From Vibrio cyclitrophicus (GTDB lineage Bacteria; Pseudomonadota; Gammaproteobacteria; Enterobacterales; Vibrionaceae), in the NCBI RefSeq assembly GCF_024347435.1, contig NZ_AP025480.1, positions 496,001 to 560,000 of the forward strand: 64,000 nucleotides of DNA. Direction: 5' to 3'. The translations under genes and the position numbers were made by a program. The notes below the pieces were generated by a model. The model was not told the DNA's origin. It was given only the letters and a program-made list of their open reading frames with translations, and made no database searches. Shown here piece by piece: positions 53,144 through 63,255 of the stretch; position 1 is the first letter of the stretch; each line of letters starts with the position of its first letter.

Positions 53144-54415
53144 TTACCCATTCACGACCTGCGGGAACACGCGAACCAGTTTGATACGGTTCTCTTCAAG
53201 TTCTACGATTTCCATTGGGTGACTCGCAACTTGAACACTTAAGTGGCTCTCAGGAATATCTTCGAGGTGCTCTAATATCAAACCATTAAGCGTTCTTGGA
53301 CCGTCGGTAGGCAGAGCCCACTGTAAGCCTTTGTTTATGTCTCTGATGTTAGCGCTACCTTCAATCAAGAAGCTCCCATCACTTTGCGGAGTGATTTCTT
53401 CCGACAAGCTAGGTGTAATTGAAGTCGTGAACTCACCAACGATCTCTTCAAGAATATCTTCTAGTGTAACCAATCCATTAATATCGCCATACTCATCAAC
53501 AATTAAACCGATACGCTGTTTATTGCGTTGGAATTTCAGTAGTTGAATGTTGAGTGGTGTCGCTTCAGGGATAAAATAGATCTCATCTGCAGCACGTAAC
53601 AGCGTCTCTTTATTGAACTCGTTTTTTTCAAGCATCAAACGATAAGCTTCTCGCAGTCTCAGCATGCCAACTACTTCATCTATTTGATCGCGGTATAACA
53701 CGATACGGCCATGAGGTGAGTGAGTCAGTTGGCGGACGATTGATTTCCAATCATCATTGATGTCGATGCCGGTGATCTCATTACGTGGCACCATGATGTC
53801 ATTCACGGTGACGTGCTCTAAATCTAGAATAGAGACCAACATATCTTGGTGACGCTGAGGTATTAAGCTTCCCGCTTCATTTACCACGGTTCTCAGCTCT
53901 TCTGAGCTTAAGTGGTCGGTTGCATCGTGACTGGCTTTGACTCCTAAGATACGAATGAACCCGTTAGTAATGAAGTTCACTAAAATCACCAGTGGTGACA
54001 GTACCTTCATCAGTATCATCAATAGAATACTGCTGGCGTAAGAGACACGTTCAGGAAACAGAGAGGCGATGGTTTTTGGGGTGACTTCGGCAAACACAAG
54101 GATCACGAGAGTCAGGACACCTGTAGCGATAGCCACACCGATATCCCCGTAGATGCGCATACCTAGAATAGTCGCGATCGCTGATGCTAGAATATTGACG
54201 AGATTGTTACCGATGAGAATGAGGCCAATCAATCTGTCTGGGCGGTTCAGAAGTTTTTCTACACGCTTCGCACCTTTATGACCCGTATTGGCCAAGTGCT
54301 TTAAACGGTAGCGGTTCAAGGACATCATGCCCGTTTCTGAACCAGAAAAATAACCAGAAATTACAATGAGACACGCGAGTAGCGCAAATAAGATACCCGT
54401 TGATATGTCGTCCAA
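53144..54415 (-). CDS. yfjD: CNNM/CorC-family membrane protein (CorB-like, YfjD)
   Basis: Inner-membrane protein linked to Mg2+/Co2+ efflux and resistance. The 423-residue product has an N-terminal CNNM (DUF21) membrane domain with about four helices (start ILFALLACLIVISGYFSGSE). A central CBS pair follows (VNDIMVPRNEITGID and VDEYGDINGLVTLEDILEEIV), then a C-terminal CorC_HlyC domain. The transport role is established only for some members. It is transcribed with ypjD (127 bases apart), the conserved ypjD-corB pair next to ffh. Confidence 0.92.
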   Translation of the reverse strand: MDDISTGILFALLACLIVISGYFSGSETGMMSLNRYRLKHLANTGHKGAKRVEKLLNRPDRLIGLILIGNNLVNILASAIATILGMRIYGDIGVAIATGVLTLVILVFAEVTPKTIASLFPERVSYASSILLMILMKVLSPLVILVNFITNGFIRILGVKASHDATDHLSSEELRTVVNEAGSLIPQRHQDMLVSILDLEHVTVNDIMVPRNEITGIDINDDWKSIVRQLTHSPHGRIVLYRDQIDEVVGMLRLREAYRLMLEKNEFNKETLLRAADEIYFIPEATPLNIQLLKFQRNKQRIGLIVDEYGDINGLVTLEDILEEIVGEFTTSITPSLSEEITPQSDGSFLIEGSANIRDINKGLQWALPTDGPRTLNGLILEHLEDIPESHLSVQVASHPMEIVELEENRIKLVRVFPQVVNG

Positions 54416-54503
54416 AACTATTCTTTTCCTATTTGTGTATCTTGATTAATTTATGACCGAACATGGCCGAGATGTCAATTGAATGTCTTGCACTCAATAT
54501 ATT

Positions 54504-54534
54504 AAAGGCAAGGTACACGAGACCTTGCCTTTAT
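54504..54534 (-). terminator. Hairpin between ypjD and corB
   Basis: Inverted repeat AAGGCAAGGT (54505-54514) / ACCTTGCCTT (54522-54531) lies just after the ypjD stop. On the minus strand it is followed by TTTAATATAT. Probably a partial terminator. Confidence 0.6.
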
Positions 54535-54542
54535 TTTACAGA

Positions 54543-55346
54543 TTAGTTCAGGATTATTTCTTGAACGAAGCGACTACCGAAGTAGGCTAATGTCAGCATG
54601 CTGGCACCTGCTAAGGCGAACCAAGTCACTTTTTGTCCACGCCAACCTTTCTGGTAGTGACCCCACAAAAGGATGGAGTAGATAACCCAAGCGATAAAAG
54701 ACAATACAGCCTTGTGTGCTTTTCCTTGAGCAAACATATCTTGTACGAAGATAAGGCCAGTCAATAAAGTACCCGTTAATAAACCATTACCAATCAAAAT
54801 GATCTTGAAAAGCTGCCTTTCCACCATCATTAAAGGAGGTAAGTTAGGGTTTATCACTAGGGCTTTCTTCTTTTTAAGTTTGTGATCGAGCCAAGCGAGC
54901 TGTAGGGCGTATAGCGCACCGATGGTAAGCGTTGCGTACGAGAACAACGCCAAAGAGATGTGTACGAGCAGTTTTGGATCGTTCTCTAAATGTTTGATGA
55001 AGGTGCTTGGAAGAAAAGTGGCCGCCATCAAATTCAACGCAGCGAAGCTATAAACAACGGGCAAGATGAACCACAAACGGGTTTTGAGCATGGCACCGCT
55101 CATTACCACAGAGATAATTAAACTGATTAATGAAGCAACGTTCAAGATACTTAGGTTTTGGCCACTGGCATTAAAAATCAAATCGCCAAGCAACAAAGCA
55201 TGAAAAACTAGAGCAAGTAATGCGCTGATAAGCACCGTTTTTACACGGATCCCTGTTTGGTGCACGAGACCTGGAATGATCGTGGAAATCGCCATTATAT
55301 AAAGAAAGGCTGCTGCGATCGCAATAAGACTGTCCATGGTATCCAT
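54543..55346 (-). CDS. ypjD: CcsA-domain inner-membrane protein YpjD
   Basis: Polytopic membrane protein of 267 residues with about eight hydrophobic segments and a cytochrome-c-assembly (CcsA-like) domain; function uncertain. The AWVIYSILLWGHYQKGWRG segment near the C-terminus and a conserved His in LVHISLALFSYA are typical. A start three codons later (MDS at 55337) is possible. The gene is divergent from ffh and upstream of corB, an arrangement conserved in gamma-proteobacteria. Confidence 0.9.
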   Translation of the reverse strand: MDTMDSLIAIAAAFLYIMAISTIIPGLVHQTGIRVKTVLISALLALVFHALLLGDLIFNASGQNLSILNVASLISLIISVVMSGAMLKTRLWFILPVVYSFAALNLMAATFLPSTFIKHLENDPKLLVHISLALFSYATLTIGALYALQLAWLDHKLKKKKALVINPNLPPLMMVERQLFKIILIGNGLLTGTLLTGLIFVQDMFAQGKAHKAVLSFIAWVIYSILLWGHYQKGWRGQKVTWFALAGASMLTLAYFGSRFVQEIILN

Positions 55347-55537
55347 TTAAATGATTACTAATTGGCGAATTATACCTCGCATCGCTCTTTGGGGCTATGG
55401 TGAACCTCATTCAATTCCAAGTGAATAATGTCTCACATCACAAGCACGGATGATTAACGCTCTACAACGGGTATGACTCTAATCCGCGCTAATGTATACT
55501 CACAGTAATAGTCGCAGTTTTGAGCGAAGAGAAAACT

Positions 55538-56932
55538 ATGTTTGATAATTTAACGGATCGTCTATCCAAAACGCTGAAGAACATCAGCGGTAAAGGTCGT
55601 CTGACCGAAGACAATATTAAAGAGACGCTGCGTGAAGTACGTATGGCGCTACTTGAAGCCGACGTTGCATTGCCAGTTGTCCGTGATTTTGTTAAGCGCG
55701 TAAAAGAAGGCGCTGTGGGTGTTGAGGTATCTAAATCTCTAACACCGGGTCAAGAATTCATTAAGATCGTTCAAGCTGAACTTGAAGCGGTGATGGGTGA
55801 GTCTAACGAAGCTCTTAATCTAGCAGCGCAACCGCCAGCAGTCATCTTAATGGCGGGTCTACAAGGTGCGGGTAAAACCACATCGGTAGGTAAGCTATCT
55901 AAGCTCCTGACTGAGCGTGACAAGAAGAAAGTATTGGTTGTGTCTGCCGACGTTTACCGTCCTGCGGCGATAAAACAACTTGAAACGTTAGCAAGCGATG
56001 TGGGCGTAGACTTCTTCCCGTCTTCAGCGGATCAAAAGCCTCTTGATATTGCAAACGCTGCAATCGACCATGCGAAGAAGAAATTCTACGACGTGCTGCT
56101 TGTCGATACGGCGGGTCGTTTAGCTATCGATGAAGAGATGATGGGCGAAATCAAAGAGCTTCATACGGCAATTAAGCCAGTAGAAACTCTATTCGTTGTT
56201 GATGCTATGACAGGTCAAGATGCAGCGAACACGGCTAAAGCCTTTGGTGATGCTCTACCACTAACCGGTGTTATCTTGACGAAAGTTGATGGTGATGCGC
56301 GTGGTGGTGCTGCACTGTCTGTTCGTCATATCACGGGTAAACCGATTAAATTCTTAGGTGTTGGTGAAAAAACTGATGCACTAGAACCGTTCCACCCAGA
56401 TCGTGTTGCTTCTCGTATCCTAGGTATGGGCGACGTACTGTCTTTAATTGAAGACCTACAAAAGAACGTTGATACCGAGAAAGCAGAGAAACTGGCGAAG
56501 AAGTTCAAAGAGAAGAAAGGTTTTGACCTAGAAGACTTCCGTGAACAGCTTGGTCAGATGCAAAATATGGGCGGCATGATGGGCATGATGGATAAGCTTC
56601 CAGGTATGTCTCAGCTACCAGATAACGTTAAAGATAAAGTTGATGACAAGATGTTCAAGCAGATGGAAGCGATCATCAACTCTATGACAATGAAAGAGCG
56701 TCAACGCCCTGACCTAATCAAAGGCTCTCGCAAAAAGCGTATTGCTGCTGGTTCTGGTACTCAGGTACAAGATGTAAACCGTATGCTTAAACAGTTCACC
56801 CAAATGCAGAAGATGATGAAGAAAATGCAAAAAGGTGGAATGAAAGGCATGATGCGCAACATGCAAGGCATGATGGGCGGCGGTGGAGGTATGGGCGGAA
56901 TGGGTGGTGGTTTTAACCCGTTTGGTCGATAA
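55538..56932 (+). CDS. ffh: Signal recognition particle protein Ffh
   Basis: SRP54 GTPase that binds 4.5S RNA and signal sequences for co-translational membrane targeting through FtsY. The 464-residue product has the N domain, the G domain with GLQGAGKTT (P-loop), DTAGR and TKVDGDARGGA, and a C-terminal methionine-rich M domain ending in a Gly/Met-rich tail. The ATG at 55538 (MFDNLTDRLS) is chosen over the in-frame TTG at 55520. It is followed by the rpsP operon. Confidence 0.97.
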   Translation: MFDNLTDRLSKTLKNISGKGRLTEDNIKETLREVRMALLEADVALPVVRDFVKRVKEGAVGVEVSKSLTPGQEFIKIVQAELEAVMGESNEALNLAAQPPAVILMAGLQGAGKTTSVGKLSKLLTERDKKKVLVVSADVYRPAAIKQLETLASDVGVDFFPSSADQKPLDIANAAIDHAKKKFYDVLLVDTAGRLAIDEEMMGEIKELHTAIKPVETLFVVDAMTGQDAANTAKAFGDALPLTGVILTKVDGDARGGAALSVRHITGKPIKFLGVGEKTDALEPFHPDRVASRILGMGDVLSLIEDLQKNVDTEKAEKLAKKFKEKKGFDLEDFREQLGQMQNMGGMMGMMDKLPGMSQLPDNVKDKVDDKMFKQMEAIINSMTMKERQRPDLIKGSRKKRIAAGSGTQVQDVNRMLKQFTQMQKMMKKMQKGGMKGMMRNMQGMMGGGGGMGGMGGGFNPFGR

Positions 56933-57023
56933 TCTACAAATGTAACCTTTAGCTACGTTACTTTTCATAGTGTTAGCCGTGTCACAGAAAGTGTTCGGCA
57001 GCTATGTTGGTGAAAAAATAGCT

Positions 57024-57073
57024 AAAGCCCTTGCATTGCACCGGAATAAGAGTAAAATTCCGGGGCTTTAATT
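57024..57073 (+). terminator. Terminator-like hairpin after ffh
   Basis: Outer arms AAAGCC/GGCTTT and inner arms CCGGAAT (57041-57047)/ATTCCGG (57057-57063) form a long interrupted stem followed by AATTT. Confidence 0.65.
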
Positions 57074-57082
57074 TGGCACGAG

Positions 57083-57120
57083 ACCCCAAGCTATTTACTT
57101 ATACTTGGGGTTAATTATTT
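57083..57120 (+). promoter_or_regulatory. Hairpin in the rpsP leader
   Basis: CCCCAAG (57084-57090) pairs with CTTGGGG (57104-57110), followed by TTAATTATTTTATT, 25 bases before the rpsP ATG. It could be a weak terminator or a ribosomal-protein leader structure. Confidence 0.45.
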
Positions 57121-57144
57121 TATTAAGAAAGCAAAGAGGACGAC

Positions 57145-57393
57145 ATGGTAACCATTCGTTTGGCACGTCACGGTGCAAAGAAGCGCCCATTTTATCAAAT
57201 CGTAGTTGCGGATAGCCGTAACGCTGCAACTGGCCGTTTCATCGAGAAAGTAGGTTTCTTTAACCCTACTGCTCAAGGTCAAGAAGAAGGTCTACGTCTA
57301 GACCTAGATCGTGTTAACCACTGGGTTGGTCAAGGCGCATCTCTATCTGATCGTGTAGCTAAGCTAGTTAAAGACGCTCAAAAAGCGGCTTAA
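57145..57393 (+). CDS. rpsP: 30S ribosomal protein S16
   Basis: Small-subunit protein needed for 30S assembly. The 82-residue product starts [25 protein letters not shown] in family fashion (positions 1-25, quoted here only as landmarks [13 protein letters not shown]). It has an AGAGGA ribosome site. It is the first gene of rpsP-rimM-trmD-rplS, a classic operon linking ribosomal proteins with tRNA/rRNA maturation. Confidence 0.97.
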   Translation: MVTIRLARHGAKKRPFYQIVVADSRNAATGRFIEKVGFFNPTAQGQEEGLRLDLDRVNHWVGQGASLSDRVAKLVKDAQKAA

Positions 57394-57417
57394 TTCTTTT
57401 TTAAAGAGAAATAGCTT

Positions 57418-57972
57418 ATGTCGATGAAGGGTAAAGAAACTATGAGCGAGCAAAACAATAGAATTGTCATGGGTAAACTTGGGTCTACCTATGGTATTCG
57501 TGGCTGGCTTAAAGTGTTCTCCTACACAGACAATGCTGAAAGCATATTTGATTACAGCCCTTGGTATTTAAACCTAAAGGGTAAGTGGGTTGAGTACAAA
57601 GTTGAGAGCTGGAAACGTCATGGCCAAGGTTATGTATGTAAGCTAGCGGGATTAGATGTTCGTGAAGACGCGCAACTGATGACTAACTTTGAAATTGCTA
57701 TTGACCCTGCTTCGTTACCTGAATTGTCAGAAGATGAATTCTACTGGCGCGAATTGTTTGGTATGCAAGTTTTTACAACTAAAGGCTACAACCTTGGTGA
57801 GGTCACTGACCTGTTAGAAACTGGCTCGAACGATGTTCTAGTAATCAAAGCAAATCTTAAAGATGCTTTTGGCCAAAAGGAACGGTTAGTACCGTACCTT
57901 GAAGAGCAAGTGATCAAGAAAGTTGATCGCGAAGCTCGCCGGATCGAAGTTGACTGGGATCCTGGATTCTAA
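57418..57972 (+). CDS. rimM: Ribosome maturation factor RimM
   Basis: Binds S19 and assists maturation of the 30S head. The 184-residue product has the N-terminal RimM barrel ([20 protein letters not shown]) and a C-terminal PRC-barrel ([20 protein letters not shown], then [13 protein letters not shown]). Start ATG at 57418 gives the Vibrio N-terminus [11 protein letters not shown]; the internal ATG at 57442 is an alternative. Second gene of the rpsP operon. Confidence 0.95.
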   Translation: MSMKGKETMSEQNNRIVMGKLGSTYGIRGWLKVFSYTDNAESIFDYSPWYLNLKGKWVEYKVESWKRHGQGYVCKLAGLDVREDAQLMTNFEIAIDPASLPELSEDEFYWRELFGMQVFTTKGYNLGEVTDLLETGSNDVLVIKANLKDAFGQKERLVPYLEEQVIKKVDREARRIEVDWDPGF

Positions 57973-57998
57973 CTCCAAATTACAGAGCGAGAGAACAC

Positions 57999-58739
57999 AT
58001 GTGGGTTGGCGTAATTAGCCTGTTTCCTGAAATGTTCCGTTCTGTTACTGATTTTGGAGTAACAGGTCAAGCGGTTAAGAAAGGTCTTTTATCTATTGAG
58101 ACATGGAATCCTCGTGATTTCACTCATGATAAACATCGCACTGTTGATGACAGACCTTACGGTGGTGGTCCTGGCATGTTAATGATGGTTCAGCCTTTGC
58201 GCGACGCTATCAAAACTGCCAAGCAAGCAGCACCGGGGAAGACGAAAGTTATCTATCTTTCACCTCAAGGTCGTAAACTCGACCAAAAAGGTGTTGAAGA
58301 GCTGGCAACAAACGAGAATTTACTTCTTATTTGTGGTCGCTATGAAGGGGTAGATGAGCGCATCATTCAATCTGAAGTCGACGAAGAATGGTCGATTGGC
58401 GATTTTGTGATGACGGGTGGTGAGCTACCAGCCATGACGTTGATTGATTCAGTATCTCGGTTTGTTCCGGGTGTACTTGGAGATTTCGCTTCAGCAGAAG
58501 AAGATTCTTTTGCAAATGGTTTGCTAGATTGTCCCCATTATACGCGCCCTGAGGTGCTAGACGATAAAGATGTGCCATCGGTACTCAAGTCTGGAAACCA
58601 TAAGGATATTCGTCGCTGGCGGTTGAAACAATCGCTGGGCCGAACTTGGCTAAGAAGACCAGAACTCCTGGAAAACCTAGCTCTGACTGACGAACAGGAA
58701 CAATTACTGGCTGAATTCATTAAAGAGCATCGCTCTTAA
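57999..58739 (+). CDS. trmD: tRNA (guanine-37-N1)-methyltransferase
   Basis: Makes m1G37 next to the anticodon, preventing +1 frameshifting. The 246-residue SPOUT-family knot protein shows [13 protein letters not shown] at the N-terminus, [13 protein letters not shown], the SAM-binding [13 protein letters not shown] and [14 protein letters not shown]. It follows rimM after 26 bases in the same operon. Confidence 0.97.
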   Translation: MWVGVISLFPEMFRSVTDFGVTGQAVKKGLLSIETWNPRDFTHDKHRTVDDRPYGGGPGMLMMVQPLRDAIKTAKQAAPGKTKVIYLSPQGRKLDQKGVEELATNENLLLICGRYEGVDERIIQSEVDEEWSIGDFVMTGGELPAMTLIDSVSRFVPGVLGDFASAEEDSFANGLLDCPHYTRPEVLDDKDVPSVLKSGNHKDIRRWRLKQSLGRTWLRRPELLENLALTDEQEQLLAEFIKEHRS

Positions 58740-58798
58740 CGAAAAGCAAGCAGTAACCTATTAAATTTAGTATCAGTTTATTCTAGGAATTTATACAA

Positions 58799-59152
58799 AT
58801 GAGCAACATTATCAAGGCTCTTGAAGAAGAGCAACTAAAATCAGACCTTCCTAAATTCGCACCAGGTGACACTGTTGTAGTTCAGGTTAAGGTAAAAGAA
58901 GGTGACCGTGAGCGTCTACAGGCTTTCGAAGGCGTTGTAATCGCTATTCGTAACCGTGGTCTACACTCTGCATTTACAGTTCGTAAGATCTCGAACGGTG
59001 AAGGCGTAGAGCGTGCGTTCCAAACTCACTCTCCAATGGTTGATAGCATCGAAGTTAAACGCCGTGGTGCAGTACGTCGTGCCAAGTTGTACTACCTACG
59101 TGAGCGTTCTGGTAAGTCAGCTCGTATTAAAGAGAAGCTTACTAAGAAGTAA
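58799..59152 (+). CDS. rplS: 50S ribosomal protein L19
   Basis: Large-subunit protein at the subunit interface. The 117-residue product shows the family landmarks [20 protein letters not shown] and [20 protein letters not shown]. Last gene of the rpsP operon, followed by a strong terminator. Confidence 0.97.
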   Translation: MSNIIKALEEEQLKSDLPKFAPGDTVVVQVKVKEGDRERLQAFEGVVIAIRNRGLHSAFTVRKISNGEGVERAFQTHSPMVDSIEVKRRGAVRRAKLYYLRERSGKSARIKEKLTKK

Positions 59153-59174
59153 TTCTTTTTGCATTCTATCGATA

Positions 59175-59204
59175 AAAGCGGAGCCATTTGGCTCCGCTTT
59201 TTTG
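59175..59204 (+). terminator. Rho-independent terminator of the rpsP operon
   Basis: The 11-base stem AAAGCGGAGCC/GGCTCCGCTTT with an ATTT loop is followed by TTT. Confidence 0.9.
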
Positions 59205-59298
59205 TGCCTGCTACTTAGCGTATCGTAGGTAGGAGATCCCCAGCTCGCTCATCTCTTGCTCTTGAGGGTTACGGACAAAACCTAAACTCATATTTAAC

Positions 59299-59334
59299 CG
59301 TCATTCCCTAGACTGACGAAGGAGTAGGGAATCT
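59299..59334. repeat. REP-like palindromic element (CGTCATTCCCTA type)
   Basis: ATTCCCTA (59303-59310) and TAGGGAAT (59325-59332) are perfect inverted repeats around GACTGACGAAGGAG. A decayed relative lies at 20480. Such short elements recur between Vibrio genes. Confidence 0.55.
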
Positions 59335-59357
59335 CTACTAGCGCCATGTTAGAGACA

Positions 59358-59391
59358 ATAAAAAAAGGACTGACGTTAAACGCCAATCCTT
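59358..59391 (-). terminator. Rho-independent terminator after yacG
   Basis: On the minus strand AAGGATTGGCG pairs (with two G-U pairs) with CGTCAGTCCTT across TTTAA, followed by a T-run. It ends the yacG-side transcript. Confidence 0.8.
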
Positions 59392-59412
59392 AAAATTCTA
59401 TTCGCTATTCGC

Positions 59413-59610
59413 TTAGTACGGATCTTCTGACCAACCATCGCTATCCGACATATCCGGTGCGCCAGCGATACTGTTCTCTTCGTCTGCCCATTCTCCAAAA
59501 TCAATCATCTGACATTGCTTGCTGCAAAACGGGCGATGTGGGCTTTGTTCACCCCATTCAACGTCAGCATTACATTGAGGGCATTTAACGATGGTGATTT
59601 TTTTCGACAT
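59413..59610 (-). CDS. yacG: DNA gyrase inhibitor YacG
   Basis: Small zinc protein that binds GyrB and blocks DNA binding by gyrase. The 65-residue product has the zinc ligands Cys10, Cys13, Cys29 and Cys33 (VKCPQC ... RPFCSKQCQ), followed by DFGEWADEE and an acidic tail. It is the last gene of the coaE-zapD-yacG run, the same association as in E. coli. Confidence 0.93.
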   Translation of the reverse strand: MSKKITIVKCPQCNADVEWGEQSPHRPFCSKQCQMIDFGEWADEENSIAGAPDMSDSDGWSEDPY

Positions 59611-59691
59611 AGTGATTCTTTATTTGGAGGTACAATAACAATGAGTTTAGGCCTGAATAAGTACTCAAGCCAAACGATAAAAGACAATTAA

Positions 59692-60432
59692 TTAGGTGCA
59701 GATTGCTAATTCAAATTCGATATCTTGAGTGCAGGCTTGTCCAGTCTCAAAGCTCATGAATTTAACGGCAAAACGGTTTTTGTGCCCCGAGATCATCGGG
59801 TAGGCGCCGTATTGCATTGGAATAGAAAGACGTAGGATATTCGCTTCATCAGCATCGCTCTGGAAGAAACCAGCACGTGCAATTTGATCTTTAAAGTGAC
59901 CTGTTTCTCTGGTTAGTTTCAGCCATAGCGTTAGCGCCTCATACAAAGGCTGTAGGCTATCCATCCACGTTTTGGCGTCTCTCATTCTCTTATCGAGAGG
60001 AAGGTGTAACCAATAATGTAGCGCAGGTAAATCAAAGCAGCATGAGCCACCAGGTAGGTTAAAGCGTTGACGAATAGCACTTAGGAAGCGGTCTTCTTTA
60101 AGTGACTGGCCAAAACGCTCTGCCTGCATCAATTCACGATAGATATTGCTAATGTCGTTGAGCAGTGAAGTCAGCATTTCTTGATCGACACCTTCAACAT
60201 CTAACCAGCTTTTGTAGGTTACACGCTGCTTCTCAATATCTTTTGCGAGCTCGCTTTTGAGTTGGATCTGTTCAAAGATTTCAATCAGATCAAAGATCGA
60301 ACGGAAAAAGAGTTGATACTGTTGAGCATCGGAAAATGTAGAAGACAAGTGCAGCTGCCTCAAGAGTGATTCAACTCTTAAGTAGATTCGTGTTTTCTCA
60401 TTTAGAGGATGTTCAAATTTGTGGGTGATCAT
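59692..60432 (-). CDS. zapD: Cell division protein ZapD
   Basis: FtsZ-associated protein that cross-links FtsZ filaments at the division ring. The 246-residue, largely helical product starts [23 protein letters not shown] (landmark [10 protein letters not shown]) and has [17 protein letters not shown] in the middle. The start at 60432 matches the family better than the in-frame ATG at 60447. Lies between coaE and yacG, as in E. coli. Confidence 0.94.
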   Translation of the reverse strand: MITHKFEHPLNEKTRIYLRVESLLRQLHLSSTFSDAQQYQLFFRSIFDLIEIFEQIQLKSELAKDIEKQRVTYKSWLDVEGVDQEMLTSLLNDISNIYRELMQAERFGQSLKEDRFLSAIRQRFNLPGGSCCFDLPALHYWLHLPLDKRMRDAKTWMDSLQPLYEALTLWLKLTRETGHFKDQIARAGFFQSDADEANILRLSIPMQYGAYPMISGHKNRFAVKFMSFETGQACTQDIEFELAICT

Positions 60433-60458
60433 CGAGCAAACCTTCATTCAACATTGTT

Positions 60459-61073
60459 CTATTCTGACCCATCTACTGTACTGATTGCCAGATACTTTTG
60501 ATGTAAATCTGTGATTTGAGGCAAAAGTTCTTGGTTTTTAGTATGGTTTTTAATCACATCATCTGCAACTGCTAAGCGTTGTTCTCTTGAAGCCTGTGAT
60601 TTTAAAATTGACGCAACTTGTTCCCTAGAAACGTTATCACGATTCATCGTACGCTCTATTTGTACTTCTACTGGCACATCAACAATTAATACGCGATCGG
60701 CCATGCCTTGCATATGGTTTTCAATTAATAGAGGTGCTACTAATAAAGCATAAGGAGAGGTCACTTTAGACAGGTCACTGTCAATTTTATCGCGGATCAT
60801 GGGATGAAGGAGGTCATTGAGCCACAGCTTCTGTTTGGGATCTGAGAAGATTAGCTCACGCAGTTTACTTCGGTTGAGCGTGCCATCTTCAAGTAAGATA
60901 GCCTCCCCAAAATGAGCAGTAATCTGTTTGAGACCTTCGCTGCCCAGTGCTACGACTTCACGAGCCACAATATCAGCATCGACAATATCAATATTAAAAT
61001 GTTCGTTGAAGAGGTTAGCCACGGTGGTTTTGCCACTGGCGATACCACCACTTAATCCTATGATCGTTGCCAT
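60459..61073 (-). CDS. coaE: Dephospho-CoA kinase
   Basis: Last step of coenzyme A synthesis: phosphorylates the 3'-hydroxyl of dephospho-CoA. The 204-residue product has the P-loop GLSGGIASGKTTV at the N-terminus, DADIVAREVV and the lid region around DNVSREQV. The ATG at 61073 immediately follows the pilD stop (two bases between), so coaE is coupled to the pilBCD genes. An in-frame start inside pilD would add an atypical leader. Confidence 0.96.
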   Translation of the reverse strand: MATIIGLSGGIASGKTTVANLFNEHFNIDIVDADIVAREVVALGSEGLKQITAHFGEAILLEDGTLNRSKLRELIFSDPKQKLWLNDLLHPMIRDKIDSDLSKVTSPYALLVAPLLIENHMQGMADRVLIVDVPVEVQIERTMNRDNVSREQVASILKSQASREQRLAVADDVIKNHTKNQELLPQITDLHQKYLAISTVDGSE

Positions 61074-61075
61074 GA

Positions 61076-61945
61076 TTAAATTCCTAGTACAGAAGTGAAA
61101 TACCAACCCATGATGTCGTTACCCCACATCAGACTTACCCAACCAGCAATCGCTAGATAGGGCCCAAATGGGAAAGCTTTGTCTATGCCTTGTTGCTTCA
61201 GTCGCAGTTGAATCAATCCGAACACAAGGCCCACTAGCGATGACAGAAGGATGATCATTGGTAGATGTTGCCAACCAAGCCATGCCCCTAATGCCGCTAG
61301 CAATTTAAAATCACCGTACCCCATCCCTTCTTTGCCAGTGAGCAGCTTGAACAGCCAGTAAACAGACCAAAGTGCTAGGTAACCAGCCATCGCTCCAACG
61401 ACGGAATCTTGCAGTGATACCGGGCTGATATTAAATAAGGCCAAAGCGATACCAGACCAAACTAAAGGTAAGGTAATTTGATCCGGCAGTAACATAGTAT
61501 CGAGATCGATAAAGGTCGCGGTAATCAAAGCAAAGGTGAAAAATATCAGAGCAATCGCGTAATAACTGAAACCAAAGTGGCTAGCGACTACGGTACAAAG
61601 TATCGCTGTAAGCAGTTCGACCAAGGGATAACGGGCGCTGATGGGGTTAGTACAACTGCGGCACTTACCTTTTAGGAATAACCAGCTTAATACAGGGATG
61701 TTGTCGATTGCTCTCAGTTGGGTTTTACACTTAGGGCAAGTAGAGCGAGGAATGCTGAGATTAAACTTTCCTTCTGGTGCTGGAATTTTACATTGAGAGA
61801 AATATTCCGAGCACTCTTGTTGCCACTCTCGCTCCATCATAATCGGTAAACGATGTATGACCACATTGAGGAAGCTACCGATAAGGAGGCTAAAAATGAA
61901 AGCTAATACGGGGAATAGCCAAGGATAGTAGTGAAATACTTCCAT
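61076..61945 (-). CDS. pilD: Prepilin peptidase PilD (VcpD)
   Basis: Membrane aspartyl protease and N-methylase that cleaves type IV prepilins and type II secretion pseudopilins. The 289-residue product has [11 protein letters not shown], the zinc-type pair CPKC...CRSC (about residues 65-100) and about seven membrane helices. The catalytic aspartates are in [11 protein letters not shown] and GYGDFKLLA. The start at 61945 (MEVFHYYPW) is preferred over 61960 by family comparison. Confidence 0.95.
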   Translation of the reverse strand: MEVFHYYPWLFPVLAFIFSLLIGSFLNVVIHRLPIMMEREWQQECSEYFSQCKIPAPEGKFNLSIPRSTCPKCKTQLRAIDNIPVLSWLFLKGKCRSCTNPISARYPLVELLTAILCTVVASHFGFSYYAIALIFFTFALITATFIDLDTMLLPDQITLPLVWSGIALALFNISPVSLQDSVVGAMAGYLALWSVYWLFKLLTGKEGMGYGDFKLLAALGAWLGWQHLPMIILLSSLVGLVFGLIQLRLKQQGIDKAFPFGPYLAIAGWVSLMWGNDIMGWYFTSVLGI

Positions 61946-62011
61946 AGTGTCCTTTACCACTTGTTCAAGGTGAGCAGAGGTTTCTACTCATGGGTGTTTA
62001 GTTGCTTTTAA

Positions 62012-63241
62012 CTATCCTAACACACTCATAAGATTAAAGATTGGTAAGTACATCGCGACAACAAGCCCACCCACAACTGTACCTAAAAACACGATGATCA
62101 GTGGCTCTAAAATTTTGCCTAAGTTGTCGACGGTATTGTCGACTTCAAACTCATAGATGGAAGCGACTTTATTCAGCATATCATCAAGGTTACCTGACTC
62201 TTCACCAATCATCACCATCTGTAACACCATTTCAGGGAAGGCATTGGTATTGCGCATTGCAATATACATCGGCATACCCGCGGCTGTTTCTCGGTGTACT
62301 TCGATGATCGCAGATTCATAATGCAGACTGCCTGCGGTTTTGGCTGTAGTTTTGAGGCTCATTAGAATCGGAATACCAGAACTAAAGCTGGTTGATAAGG
62401 TGCGGCTGAACTTGGCGATAGAGGCCTTTGCCATTACGCCACCTAGTACAGGAAAGCGTAACACTAAGCGGCTGGCTGATAGTCGAATCGAGTAAGAACG
62501 TTGGCACAGTTGATGAACAACCAGGCTGGTAGCCCCGATGCCTAGGGCGGTATAAAAACTGTAAGCTTGCATCCAATGAGACAGGTCGAGGACTTGTTGG
62601 GTGAACCAGGGAAGATCGGCACCAAAGCCTGAAAACATCGATTCAAACTCTGGGATGACCATGGTGAGCATGAGATAGGAGACGGTCAGCGCAACCGTGA
62701 CCACCATTGCTGGATAGATAAGCGCTTTCACCACCTTAGCTTTTAACTGTTCACTTTTTTCACGATAGGTCGCTAAGCGTTCAAAGACTTGTGCGAGGTT
62801 GCCGGAAAGCTCTCCGGTGGCGACTAGGTCGGTGTAGAGATCGTCAAAGTGGCGGCTTGCGGTTCTCATTGCTTTTGAGATTGGCGTTCCGGCTTCTACA
62901 CCTTTGCAGATATGCGATAAAATAGATTTCATTTCTGCTTTACGATGATTATCTGATACCAACTTTATGGCTTGCACGATAGGCACACCCGTAGCGAGCA
63001 TGGTAGCAAGCTGTCTCGTCAAAATAGTGATGTCTTTGGCTTTGACTTGATGAGTTAAACGAGTGATTGCGGAGATACTTTTCTTTTTGATTTTCTTAAT
63101 TTGGATATATTGCTCTTTGAGCTTCTCTCGCACTTCTAATTCGGTGAGCGCTAAGCTCTGCCCAGACATTTTCTTGCCAGAACTATTGATTCCCTTCCAA
63201 TGGTAGTTTTTTAGTTGTGATTGTTTGCTTTTACTACTCAT
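62012..63241 (-). CDS. pilC: Type IV pilus inner-membrane platform protein PilC
   Basis: Polytopic inner-membrane protein that couples the assembly ATPase to pilin polymerisation. The 409-residue product contains two T2SSF domains (first around [20 protein letters not shown], second around [20 protein letters not shown]) and a C-terminal membrane segment [19 protein letters not shown]. It lies between pilB and pilD, the classic pilABCD order. Confidence 0.95.
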   Translation of the reverse strand: MSSKSKQSQLKNYHWKGINSSGKKMSGQSLALTELEVREKLKEQYIQIKKIKKKSISAITRLTHQVKAKDITILTRQLATMLATGVPIVQAIKLVSDNHRKAEMKSILSHICKGVEAGTPISKAMRTASRHFDDLYTDLVATGELSGNLAQVFERLATYREKSEQLKAKVVKALIYPAMVVTVALTVSYLMLTMVIPEFESMFSGFGADLPWFTQQVLDLSHWMQAYSFYTALGIGATSLVVHQLCQRSYSIRLSASRLVLRFPVLGGVMAKASIAKFSRTLSTSFSSGIPILMSLKTTAKTAGSLHYESAIIEVHRETAAGMPMYIAMRNTNAFPEMVLQMVMIGEESGNLDDMLNKVASIYEFEVDNTVDNLGKILEPLIIVFLGTVVGGLVVAMYLPIFNLMSVLG

Positions 63242-63255
63242 TTTCGCTCCGTGAA

